64,000 nt of DNA from Indioceanicola profundi (GCF_003568845.1 NZ_CP030126.1:1329001-1393000), one strand, 5' to 3'; shown: positions 52,180 to 58,954, counted from the first letter of the stretch. A program made the numbers and translations. Notes: a model not told the origin generated them from the sequence alone.

Positions 52180-52551
52180 ATGAAGGAGTTGCGCTGCATT
52201 GTCTTCACCGACCGAGAGGTCGTCACCGCCATTCTCGACCGGCGGCGCAAGCTCCGCGACACGCTTCCCGAGGGGGATATCAGCGCCGTTGACCTGGTTC
52301 CCAGTGAGGGCGGGCTGACGGCGCGTATACGGGTAACAACCGGCCCCGAGTTGAAGATCGGCGAGCAGGAGCTTCAGGCCGCCCTGGTCGCCTTCTGCAT
52401 GTCCCGGAACGTTCCGCTGCCCGTGGATGCCGACAAAGCCGTGCATCTGATCAAGGGGCGGGCAACGCTGATGGTCACCATGAACTTCCAGAAGGGGGCG
52501 CGGCTGATCACTGCGACCATCGCAGAAGGCGTGGGCGGTGCCGGCGGCTGA
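52180..52551 (+). CDS. conserved hypothetical protein, 123 residues
   Basis: Starts at ATG 52180 with AGGAAGGGG upstream. The product is soluble, alternating strand and helix (KELRCIVFTDREVVTAILDRRRKL, then IRVTTGPELKIGEQELQAALVAFCMSRNVPLP) with a mixed composition of a globular protein and codon use like its neighbours. I do not recognise its family; its position next to lexA gives no clear hint. It converges with the next gene 5 bases away. Confidence 0.72.
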   Translation: MKELRCIVFTDREVVTAILDRRRKLRDTLPEGDISAVDLVPSEGGLTARIRVTTGPELKIGEQELQAALVAFCMSRNVPLPVDADKAVHLIKGRATLMVTMNFQKGARLITATIAEGVGGAGG

Positions 52552-52556
52552 GCCGT

Positions 52557-52838
52557 CTATTCGCTGGCCGGCGGCGGTGGCGGCGGGCGCCGGTCGCGTA
52601 GAAGTTTAAGCCCGGCGGTAACAGCCACCACGGGCACCACGACCACCGCGCCGGTCAGGATATAGGGAATGGCCCAGTCCACGAAATCGACCGCCAGCCC
52701 TGCCACGTCCTTGATCGCTTTCCAGCTATCCTGAAGGATCGTTCTGGGATCGATGGAAAACCAGGACAGGAAGAGCCCGACCAGCAGACAAGCGATCAGA
52801 ACCTGGATAACGAAGCGCACGCCCGTACCCGCTTTCAT
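52557..52838 (-). CDS. small membrane protein (DUF6460-like)
   Basis: 93 residues with two predicted membrane helices: RFVIQVLIACLLVGLFLSWF (8-27) and a second in YILTGAVVVVPVVAVTAGL (about 60-78), then a basic, proline-rich tail. Resembles the small two-helix DUF6460 proteins of alphaproteobacteria; this assignment is from memory and uncertain. Function unknown. Confidence 0.65.
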   Translation of the reverse strand: MKAGTGVRFVIQVLIACLLVGLFLSWFSIDPRTILQDSWKAIKDVAGLAVDFVDWAIPYILTGAVVVVPVVAVTAGLKLLRDRRPPPPPPASE

Positions 52839-52864
52839 CTTTCCACCGCCCGGGTCATGGAAAA

Positions 52865-52941
52865 TGGCGACCCCTGCAGGATTCGAACCTGCGACCGCTC
52901 GCTTAGAAGGCGAGTGCTCTATCCAGCTGAGCTAAGGGGCC
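52865..52941 (-). tRNA. tRNA-Arg(TCT)
   Basis: 77 nt including an encoded CCA. Acceptor GGCCCCT pairs with AGGGGTC (one G-T), D arm with AGCTGGATA loop, anticodon stem CTCGC/GCGAG with loop CTTCTAA (anticodon TCT), T loop TTCGAAT. Reads AGA/AGG codons. Confidence 0.97.
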
Positions 52942-52995
52942 TGATCTGCGTGGAAGGAAACGCCCGGATGGCTGATCCGGTCGTCCTGACGGACG

Positions 52996-53301
52996 TCAGA
53001 ACCGTCCGATGCGTGGCCTGTCGGTACGGAAATTGTCGGCATAGTTCTTGGGCAGAACCTTACGCTCCTGCGGGGCGGCGACATCATAGTCCCAGCCCTT
53101 CTTCTCGGCGAAGGCGATGGCATCTTCCTTCGTCTTGAAGCGCAGCCTCACCTGGTTCAGCGTGTCGCCGGAGCTGATCCAGCCCATAAGCGGCTCGGGC
53201 CGGCGGGGCGTCTCGATCTCATATTCCAGCAGCCATGAATGAGTCTTGGCACGGCCGGACTGCATCGCGGTCTTGCTGGGCTGATAGATCCGCACCCTCA
53301 T
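52996..53301 (-). CDS. NADH-ubiquinone oxidoreductase accessory subunit, NDUFS4-like (ETC complex I subunit)
   Basis: 101 residues, matching the short alphaproteobacterial homologue of mitochondrial NDUFS4: RIYQPSKTAMQSGRAKTHSWLLEYE, PLMGWISSGDTLNQVRLRFKTKEDAIAFAEKKGWDYDV, and the basic tail PKNYADNFRTDRP. Starts at ATG 53301; the open frame further upstream runs into the tRNA-Pro 3' exon. It lies directly downstream of that interrupted tRNA gene. Confidence 0.93.
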   Translation of the reverse strand: MRVRIYQPSKTAMQSGRAKTHSWLLEYEIETPRRPEPLMGWISSGDTLNQVRLRFKTKEDAIAFAEKKGWDYDVAAPQERKVLPKNYADNFRTDRPRIGRF

Positions 53302-53336
53302 GGCAAACCCGTCACTTCCATCGTCAACGAATATGG

Positions 53337-53374
53337 TGGTCGGAGCGCCCGGATTCGAACCGGGGGCCCTCTGC
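53337..53374 (-). other. 3' exon of tRNA-Pro
   Basis: GCAGA (53374-53370), variable loop GGGCC, T arm CCCGG-TTCGAAT-CCGGG, acceptor CGCTCCG, A73, CCA at 53339-53337. The ETC complex I gene starts 36 bases later. Confidence 0.95.
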
Positions 53375-53455
53375 GTAGGATCGACCACCGAGGAGTAGTT
53401 AGCAGAGGGAGTGACCAAAGTCATCTCTCGCAAACACCCTATCAATGGTCTTCCT
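53375..53455 (-). ncRNA. group II intron domain VI and 3' splice site
   Basis: GGA/TCC and GACCA/TGGTC pair the two ends of this segment around an internal loop whose A at 53381 is 7 nt before the 3' splice site, the usual place of the branch-point adenosine. The apical part is longer than in most introns. Confidence 0.7.
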
Positions 53456-53457
53456 CC

Positions 53458-53491
53458 GAACCGTGCGTGCAAGTTTCCAAGCACACGGCTC
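53458..53491 (-). ncRNA. group II intron domain V (catalytic hairpin)
   Basis: 34 nt starting GAGCCGTGTGC, with a GAAA tetraloop and ending GCACGGTTC. It contains the AGC catalytic triad and the two-base bulge position typical of domain V. Confidence 0.97.
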
Positions 53492-53518
53492 TCCAGTGTC
53501 GATTGCTAGTCCCAATGG

Positions 53519-53595
53519 TGGTCTGGGTGGCGAGATTCGAACTCGCGACCTCCTGCGTCCAAGGCAGGCGCGCTACCAGGCTGCGCTACACCCAG
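53519..53595 (-). tRNA. second, intact tRNA-Pro(TGG) carried inside the intron
   Basis: 77 nt with encoded CCA and no mismatch in any stem: acceptor CTGGGTG/CACCCAG, D stem GCGC/GCGC with AGCCTGGTA loop, anticodon stem CCTGC/GCAGG, T stem GCGAG/CTCGC. C1:G72 and A73 fit prolyl-tRNA synthetase. Loop CTTGGAC gives anticodon TGG but has A37 and C38, whereas bacterial tRNA-Pro normally has G37 (target of TrmD) and A38. It lies in domain IV, starting inside the end of the protein gene and ending 27 bases before domain V. It differs from the interrupted copy throughout the acceptor and T arms, so it is not a simple duplicate. Confidence 0.95.
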
Positions 53596-55457
53596 TCCAT
53601 ATGAGTCAGGGAGAGTTCCGATAACCCCTGGCCATCATATAGCCCTCCATGTATCTCCCTATGGTGCGCCTTGCAAACAGGAATTTGCTTTCGGTTCACC
53701 TGGGCCATGAGGGCGTTGATGCCCTTGAGTTTCAGGTTCCTCTTCCTAACATGGCGGAGATGGTGCATCTCCACCCCATCAGAACTCCCACAAATGGCAC
53801 ACACCATTCCGAGTTTGCTACGAGTGTATTTACGTGTGAATTGCGTGTAAATATCACCCGTCGGGTTGGCTCCGACCAAGAAGCGACCGGGTTGCCTACG
53901 CCAATCTCTATTCAGTCTCAAAGAAGCGATGTGTACAGTGTCATCGGTCTTTCGCTCGAATTTTAGAGCGGAACCTTTGACACGGAACAATCGACGTATT
54001 GAGCCTGAACGGTGCTTTGCTGCGAGGGTCTTAGCGGCGGACAGCTGGAGAATAGACTGGACACTTCCTAATCGGCTATAGTTAGCCGCGAAGGAGTAGT
54101 AGTTCAGAATTCCCCATAACACTGCATTGTATTGCTCCAGGATTTCGCCATCGTCGAGGTGAATCCATCCACTGACGTGTTTGGGTTTTCCGGCGTGATC
54201 GCAGAATCCTTTAGCACGCAAGCGGTCCACAATCCTTCCAATGGGGGCTAAGAGGTTAAGGTTCCAGCCGGTGGTGCGGGCGCGGTATGTCATACCGTTA
54301 CGCTTCACGGTTGAAACATTCGCCTCGCCCCCCTGACCACGGATGACCGTGCCCAGGAAGAAGGCTTCTTCAGTTCGGGTATGTCTGATGAAGGTCTTAT
54401 CCGCACTGAGTTCGAGTTTCAGTTCGTCCGCAAGGAACGTCCTGATTCGCGACTTCAGTTCTTCGGCGAGATGCTTCGGACCGGTCACTCCCATGATCCA
54501 ATCGTCCGCATAGCGGATGTATTGGATACGGACGTAATTGGGGTCATTCACATCATAAACCGAGAGTTGGCGGCGAGCCTTCTCCAGTTCCCGGACCTTA
54601 TCAATGTCTCCCTTCTTCCGCCAATAATCGATCTGATTGGCCACTCGCCGGTAAAACGGGTTAGGCCGTCGCTTTTCGCCCCGTTCGTACTCCGTCTTTA
54701 GTTTTGTGACGAAGCAGTCCAGTTCGTGGAGGTATATGTTTGCCAAGATTGGCGAAACAATACTCCCCTGCGGTGTACCAGATAGGTTAATGGAGAACGT
54801 ATTCCGGAATTCCATATGACCAGCCTTTAGGGCTTTCCATAGGAGATTCAGGAAACGGGAGTCACTGACCCGCTTCTTAACCAGTTCTATCAGGCGGTGG
54901 TGGTCGATGTTGTCGAAGCATCCTTTGATGTCGCCTTCAACGAACCATACCACGTTCTTCCAGAGACTGATTTCTCGCAGAGCCGTGTGGGTTCCCCTAT
55001 TCGCGCGGAATCCATGGCTGGAGTCGAGGAAGCTGGGGTGAACCTGACCGTCATAAATGGCGGTCAGAATCATCCGGATGACTTCCTGGACGACCTTTTC
55101 CCGCGGAGGAGCGATGGTGAGTGGGCGTAGTTTACCGTTGGCCTTCGGGATATTAATCCTTCGACCGGGGGAGAACTGAAAGCTCTCATCTCGCATCGAG
55201 TCGATAGTTGTCCGGATGGTTTCAAGAGAGAAGCCATCCAGAGTAGATCCATCGACACCGGGTGTCATGTTACCGGGGTTGCTCTTGATACGCTCATAGG
55301 CCGTGATGTACAGGTCTTCCTGATACATCAGGCGGTAGAGGTCGCGATTAACCCAGGTTGGATTCGCGTTGAGGGTTTCCAATTGCCGTAGACGCAATAG
55401 CCCCTTGTGATCCATCCGGATCGGGCTCTCTTTGTCTATGGCATCGACACCTATCAT
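53586..55457 (-). CDS. ltrA: group II intron-encoded reverse transcriptase/maturase with HNH endonuclease
   Basis: 623 residues. Reverse transcriptase domain from about 60 to 360 with RT motifs GVDG, IPKANGKLRPLTIAPPREKVVQE, GFRANRG, GDIKGCFDNID, SGTPQGSIVSPILANIYLHELD and catalytic YADD (316-319); maturase (X) domain to about 500; C-terminal HNH module CAIC...HHLRH...VCKAHHREIH from residue 553. Helps splicing and copies the intron into target DNA. The HNH plus long RT insertion resembles mitochondrial-like/chloroplast-like classes; phylogeny would decide. ATG 55457 is preceded directly by AAGGGAAGG. The stop codon TAG is nucleotides 8-10 of the inner tRNA-Pro. Confidence 0.96.
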   Translation of the reverse strand: MIGVDAIDKESPIRMDHKGLLRLRQLETLNANPTWVNRDLYRLMYQEDLYITAYERIKSNPGNMTPGVDGSTLDGFSLETIRTTIDSMRDESFQFSPGRRINIPKANGKLRPLTIAPPREKVVQEVIRMILTAIYDGQVHPSFLDSSHGFRANRGTHTALREISLWKNVVWFVEGDIKGCFDNIDHHRLIELVKKRVSDSRFLNLLWKALKAGHMEFRNTFSINLSGTPQGSIVSPILANIYLHELDCFVTKLKTEYERGEKRRPNPFYRRVANQIDYWRKKGDIDKVRELEKARRQLSVYDVNDPNYVRIQYIRYADDWIMGVTGPKHLAEELKSRIRTFLADELKLELSADKTFIRHTRTEEAFFLGTVIRGQGGEANVSTVKRNGMTYRARTTGWNLNLLAPIGRIVDRLRAKGFCDHAGKPKHVSGWIHLDDGEILEQYNAVLWGILNYYSFAANYSRLGSVQSILQLSAAKTLAAKHRSGSIRRLFRVKGSALKFERKTDDTVHIASLRLNRDWRRQPGRFLVGANPTGDIYTQFTRKYTRSKLGMVCAICGSSDGVEMHHLRHVRKRNLKLKGINALMAQVNRKQIPVCKAHHREIHGGLYDGQGLSELSLTHMDWV

Positions 55458-55691
55458 CCTTCCCTTTCTCTCCGCGTTACCGGGGCCGTATCCTGTTTTC
55501 CATTCAAGGAAGTAGGTACTTCGTTGTCATTCGAACAGGGCAGGTACTACGATGATTCCGTGACCATGGGGATCACTCCCTTTAGGCCATCCCCGCGTCT
55601 CATAGGAACCGTGGTCCAACGGTAGGTGGGACGTTCGTTGATAAGCTGGTGCCTCATTGGCCTGTCGTCCGATTCGATGGAGTCCGGAATA

Positions 55692-55698
55692 CTTGGGA
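55692..55698 (-). other. candidate EBS1 of the group II intron
   Basis: TCCCAAG on the minus strand pairs with the last seven bases of the 5' exon (TTTGGGA): six Watson-Crick pairs and one G-T. It lies about 280 nt into the intron, as expected for domain I. The base before it (T55699) could be delta, pairing G-T with the first base of the 3' exon. A weaker 5-bp EBS2 candidate (CAGAT, 55812-55816) pairs with ATCTG in the exon. Confidence 0.65.
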
Positions 55699-55977
55699 AC
55701 CTTCTTCCGGAGGATCGGAAAGTGGGGATATAGGTGGATACCCACTTGGTCCTGCTGTTCCACGACGATCAACTGTCCTTTACCCAGTATAGGGTTCACC
55801 ATAGTTGGCCTATCTGAAGAGGTTTCTTGTCCCAACCACCGGGCCTCACCCCTCCTTTGTTGCGGCATGCGCTAGTCCCCTTGGGGATTTCCCCCTCAGG
55901 TAAGCCGCTGATTTACCTAGACCTCCATTGCTAGGACCGGACAAACCGGCAACGATTCCTACGCCTCACGGGCGCAC

Positions 55978-56016
55978 TCCCAAAGCAGATGCGCTACCTG
56001 GCTGCGCTACGCTCCG
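55978..56016 (-). other. 5' exon of tRNA-Pro
   Basis: Acceptor 5' strand CGGAGCG (56016-56010), D arm with AGCCAGGTA loop, and the anticodon arm up to TTTGGGA. The last six bases TTGGGA (55983-55978) are the proposed IBS1 of the intron. Confidence 0.95.
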
Positions 56017-56028
56017 TCCGTGGGTTGG

Positions 56029-56057
56029 AGATACACCAGGACAGGCGCGGCCGGCAA
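56029..56057 (-). promoter_or_regulatory. candidate promoter of the interrupted tRNA-Pro
   Basis: On the minus strand TTGCCG (56057-56052) and GTATCT (56034-56029) are 17 bases apart, and the -10 ends 12 bases before the tRNA 5' end. It would drive exons, intron, the protein gene and the inner tRNA as one transcript. Confidence 0.55.
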
Positions 56058-56090
56058 GCATAGCCGCACATGACCGCCCCTTTCGGTTCG

Positions 56091-57014
56091 TCAGGGCTGC
56101 CCTGGCTTCACTGCCGCTGCCAGCCGCCCCGGCAGACGCCATCCGGGAGGCGTCATCACCAGCAGGTTCCCACCGACCGCCAAGCCCAGTCCCAGAACGC
56201 TCAGCATGGTCCACTGGTACCCCTCGAACAGGGTGGAGATGATCAGCGCCACGATCGGAACCATGACAGCCACGTAGCCCGCCCGGTCGGCCCCTATCCG
56301 TCCCAGCAGGGTGAAGTAGGACAGGAAAGCCGCCAACGACCCGAACAGCGTCAGGTAGAGCAGCGACAGCACATAGGCCGGCGACGGGTCGAAGGTGAAC
56401 TCCGCGCCCCGCATCGTCGCCGTCAGTGCGGTCAGCCCCGCGCCGGCCAGCATGCCCCAGGCCGTCGCCGGGAGCAGCGGCACCTCGGCCTTCCGCGCCT
56501 TGGCGACCGCCATGTTGCCGGCAGATGCGAAGTAGTTGCCCAGCATGATGATGGCAAGGCCGAGGGCACTTGCCCCGCCCAGCCCTTCAAGGCTGATGCT
56601 TGGCAGGAACAGCAGCAGCACCCCGAACACGCCGATGCTGCCGCCCAACAGGACCCGCGGCTTCACCGGCTGGCCCAGAAAGATGCGGGAATTGAGGACA
56701 TTCATGACGCTGAGGGCCGATCCCGCAACGGCGACCAGTCCGGAGGTCAGCAGCCCTGTGGCGGCGTAGGAGCAGAGGTAGCTCAGGCAGAAGCTGAACA
56801 GCCCCGTAAGCGCGATGTTCGACCAGGCAGCCCGCGCAGGGATCAGCGGCTGCCGCCGGACCGCCAGCCATACCAGCAGCAGCACGCCAGCCAGGGTGAA
56901 GCGGTAAGCGATGCTTACCGCCGGGTCCACGATGCCGAGCTGAAACTTGATGCCGAACCAGGTCGAACCCCAGATCAGGACTGCTGCGGCGTAAAGAACT
57001 GTATTGCTGGACAT
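56091..57014 (-). CDS. EamA-family DMT transporter
   Basis: 307 residues with ten predicted membrane helices in two EamA repeats (about 5-135 and 150-290): AAAVLIWGSTWFGIKF opens the first, GLAIIMLGNYFASAGNMAVAKAR the second. Drug/metabolite exporters of this type move amino acids or small metabolites; substrate unknown. Its stop is 75 bases before the interrupted tRNA gene on the same strand; the tRNA has its own likely promoter in that gap. Confidence 0.9.
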   Translation of the reverse strand: MSSNTVLYAAAVLIWGSTWFGIKFQLGIVDPAVSIAYRFTLAGVLLLVWLAVRRQPLIPARAAWSNIALTGLFSFCLSYLCSYAATGLLTSGLVAVAGSALSVMNVLNSRIFLGQPVKPRVLLGGSIGVFGVLLLFLPSISLEGLGGASALGLAIIMLGNYFASAGNMAVAKARKAEVPLLPATAWGMLAGAGLTALTATMRGAEFTFDPSPAYVLSLLYLTLFGSLAAFLSYFTLLGRIGADRAGYVAVMVPIVALIISTLFEGYQWTMLSVLGLGLAVGGNLLVMTPPGWRLPGRLAAAVKPGQP

Positions 57015-57149
57015 GCGGACACACGGGCGGAACTGGAACCGGCCGCTCGCCGGCGGAGGACGGCAGAAGCTAGTCGCGGCCCGACTTTCCAGCTACCCGA
57101 TTGTTGTGCGGGTGACATTTTTCCAGGCCCCCGCCTGAAGTCCGGATGT

Positions 57150-57611
57150 TCAGCGTGCGTCCGTCCCGAAATGGGGATGCACCACCCGGTCGCCCGCGGC
57201 GATGCCCAGCTTGGCCGCGAGTCCTCCGTTGATCTCCAGAACCGCCGTTCCGCGTCCTTCCGAACTTACTGGCGTAAGGTCCAGTGGTTTGGCGGTCACG
57301 ATATTCAGGATGCGCCCGTCCCTGCCAATGAAGATGATATCCAGAGGGATCAGCGTGTTCTTCATCCAGAAGCTCAGCGGCTGCGGTTCGTCATAGAGGA
57401 ACAGCATGCCGGCATCCTCAGCCAGACTTTCCCGGTACATCAGGCCACGCGCCTGCTCCGCATGGGTCCGGGCGATCTCCACCTCGAAGTCGTGGCTGCC
57501 TCCCTTGGCGGTTTCGACAGTGAGACGATCGCGGGCCAGCTCCGCCCCGGCCGGAAGGGCGGGCAACAGCAGGGCGATAAGGATGAGGAGCGGGCGGATG
57601 ATCTTGTTCAT
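57150..57611 (-). CDS. secreted DUF192 protein
   Basis: 153 residues: signal peptide with hydrophobic core LLILIALLLPALPAGA (about 8-23), then a DUF192 domain with EIARTHAEQARGLMYRESL, GMLFLYDEPQPLSFWMKNTLIPLDIIFI and a C-terminal AGDRVVH. Exported to the periplasm. The family has no established activity. Confidence 0.9.
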   Translation of the reverse strand: MNKIIRPLLILIALLLPALPAGAELARDRLTVETAKGGSHDFEVEIARTHAEQARGLMYRESLAEDAGMLFLYDEPQPLSFWMKNTLIPLDIIFIGRDGRILNIVTAKPLDLTPVSSEGRGTAVLEINGGLAAKLGIAAGDRVVHPHFGTDAR

Positions 57612-57657
57612 AGCGGATTCGTTAGCGCAGGCGGAGGCGGCTGTAAACGGGTAGCGC

Positions 57658-58806
57658 TCACGGCGACATCACCGCGGCGGCGATCTCCCTCACCTCTTCT
57701 CGGATCTGTCCCTCATGGGGGTCATCGGCGATGGTGGTGAACCAGCGTTCCGGCGGGTTGCGCCCTTCCCGCCGGTTCCAGGTGATGCTCCGCAGGATTG
57801 CTTCCGCTTCCGCATTGGGCGGCACGTCCGGATCGATGCCGTTCAACGTCGCCCAGACTCCCGCCCAGCATCGACCTACGGACCACGGATTGTAACCGCC
57901 GCCGCCAAGCACCAGGGCGCGAGGGGCCAGGGCCGCCAACTCCGCCACCGCCTGCCAGAGTGCCCGGTTCGAAAGCTCCAGTCGGCTGAGCGGGTCGTCG
58001 GCAAGCGCATCTGCGCCGCATTGCACCACGATGGCCTGTGGCCGGAACAGCTCTCCCAGCGGAAGCACGGCCTGTTCCATCAGAAAGCGCAACTCCGTGT
58101 CGTTGAAGCCGGACGGCATGGGCAGGTTCCTTGCCATGCCCCCTGCCCGGTCATCGAGCTTTCCGGTATGCGGCCAGCGCGCGCCTTCATGGATGGAAAG
58201 GGTGAAGACCCGCTCATCCGCATGGAATGCGTCCTGCACGCCGTCTCCGTGGTGGGCATCCAGGTCCACGTAGTAGATCCGGTCCAGTCCCCGATCCAGC
58301 AGACGCAGTATGCCGAGCACCGGATCGTTGAAATAGCAGAAGCCGCTGGCCCGTCCGGGCCGGCCATGATGGGTGCCGCCCGCAGGGCTGTAGACGATCC
58401 CGCCGCCCAGGACCATGTCGGCGGCGAGGATCGAAGCGCCGGAGGCCGTGGCAGGCCGGCGGAACATCTCAGGAAACACCGGATTTTCCAGCTTTCCGAG
58501 ATTGAAGCGGGCCATGGTGTCTGCATCGACCCTCTGTTCCGCTTCCGCACGCATCACTGCCGCAACGTAGTCAGGCTCATGGAAGCGGGCAAGCTGGTCC
58601 GGAGTAGCGATCGGACTGTCCAGATAGGAACTGTCGGGCAACCACCCCATGGCGCGCGACAGGTCAATCGCTGTCGAGACCCGGGGAATGGAAAGCGGAT
58701 GCTTCTTCCCGTAAGTGGAATTGCGATAGACCTCGCTGCCCAGGAACATGGGCCGGTCAAGTGGGGGCTGCGCGGAGCGGCCGACGGCCGGATTCGGGAT
58801 CTGCAT
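57658..58806 (-). CDS. histone deacetylase family protein (AcuC/HDAC-like)
   Basis: 382 residues of the zinc-dependent arginase/deacetylase fold. THHGRPGRASGFCYFNDP contains the paired active-site histidines, YYVDLDAHHGDGVQDAF holds Asp and His zinc ligands, and VVQCGADALADDPLSR the second Asp. In bacteria such enzymes act on acetoin-related substrates, acetyl-CoA synthetase or polyamines. Start is ATG 58806 or 58749; ribosome sites are poor for both. Divergent from the antiporter gene. Confidence 0.88.
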   Translation of the reverse strand: MQIPNPAVGRSAQPPLDRPMFLGSEVYRNSTYGKKHPLSIPRVSTAIDLSRAMGWLPDSSYLDSPIATPDQLARFHEPDYVAAVMRAEAEQRVDADTMARFNLGKLENPVFPEMFRRPATASGASILAADMVLGGGIVYSPAGGTHHGRPGRASGFCYFNDPVLGILRLLDRGLDRIYYVDLDAHHGDGVQDAFHADERVFTLSIHEGARWPHTGKLDDRAGGMARNLPMPSGFNDTELRFLMEQAVLPLGELFRPQAIVVQCGADALADDPLSRLELSNRALWQAVAELAALAPRALVLGGGGYNPWSVGRCWAGVWATLNGIDPDVPPNAEAEAILRSITWNRREGRNPPERWFTTIADDPHEGQIREEVREIAAAVMSP

Positions 58807-58911
58807 GATCCGTGAAGTAGAGCCGGCACCCGATCTGGTCAATGTCCGCTCTGAATGCCGTCGTACCCGCTTCGCCGCGCCGCAGCAGAGACTTGACTTT
58901 GTACTGTCCGC

Positions 58912-58954
58912 ACGGGAAACGATATCACCCCACGGCGCGTGGGGTGATTCCCGT
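58912..58954. promoter_or_regulatory. strong palindrome in the antiporter 5' region
   Basis: A perfect 11-bp stem ATCACCCCACG / CGTGGGGTGAT with loop GCG (58924-58948), extended by ACGGGA / TCCCGT (58912-58917 and 58949-58954) across a 6-base one-sided bulge. It lies 80 bases before the antiporter start. It could be a repressor site or a structured leader. Confidence 0.6.

Larger units (their letters stand above)
53375..55977 (-). mobile_element. group II intron (2603 nt) inserted in tRNA-Pro
   Basis: Begins GTGCG, the group II 5' consensus, exactly after tRNA position 38 and ends CTAC (AY consensus) exactly before the 3' exon. Domains I-III occupy about 520 nt before the protein gene. Domain IV holds the protein gene and a complete tRNA-Pro. 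Domain V (53458-53491) is canonical and domain VI follows. EBS1 pairs with IBS1 in the exon. Every feature needed for splicing and retrohoming is visible, so it appears active. Base composition is visibly poorer in GC than the flanking genes, in line with horizontal arrival. Confidence 0.95.
53337..56016 (-). tRNA. tRNA-Pro(TGG) interrupted in the anticodon loop by a group II intron
   Basis: The 5' exon (56016 down to 55978, 39 nt) ends with anticodon stem TCTGC and loop TTTGGGA. The 3' exon (53374 down to 53337) starts with GCAGA and ends with encoded CCA. Joined they form a perfect 77-nt cloverleaf: acceptor CGGAGCG/CGCTCCG, D stem GCGC/GCGC, anticodon stem TCTGC/GCAGA, T stem CCCGG/CCGGG, anticodon TGG, G37, C1:G72 and A73 as expected for ProRS recognition. 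The break is after position 38. All four stems are intact across 2.6 kb, so the exons are under selection or the insertion is recent. Function depends on splicing. Confidence 0.95.

Noticed and set aside
53337-53374. The tRNA-Pro 3' half as an attachment-site remnant of an integrated element
   Set aside because: Integrase-type elements duplicate the tRNA 3' end and leave the gene whole; here the other half lies 2.6 kb upstream and the break fits group II splice sites to the base.
53519-53595. The intact tRNA-Pro as a normal gene next to, not in, the intron
   Set aside because: Domain V, domain VI and the 3' exon all lie further downstream on the same strand, so it is inside the intron.
53375-55977. 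Group I intron, the usual type in bacterial tRNA genes
   Set aside because: The encoded protein is an RT/maturase and the 34-nt domain V and GTGCG...AC ends are group II hallmarks.
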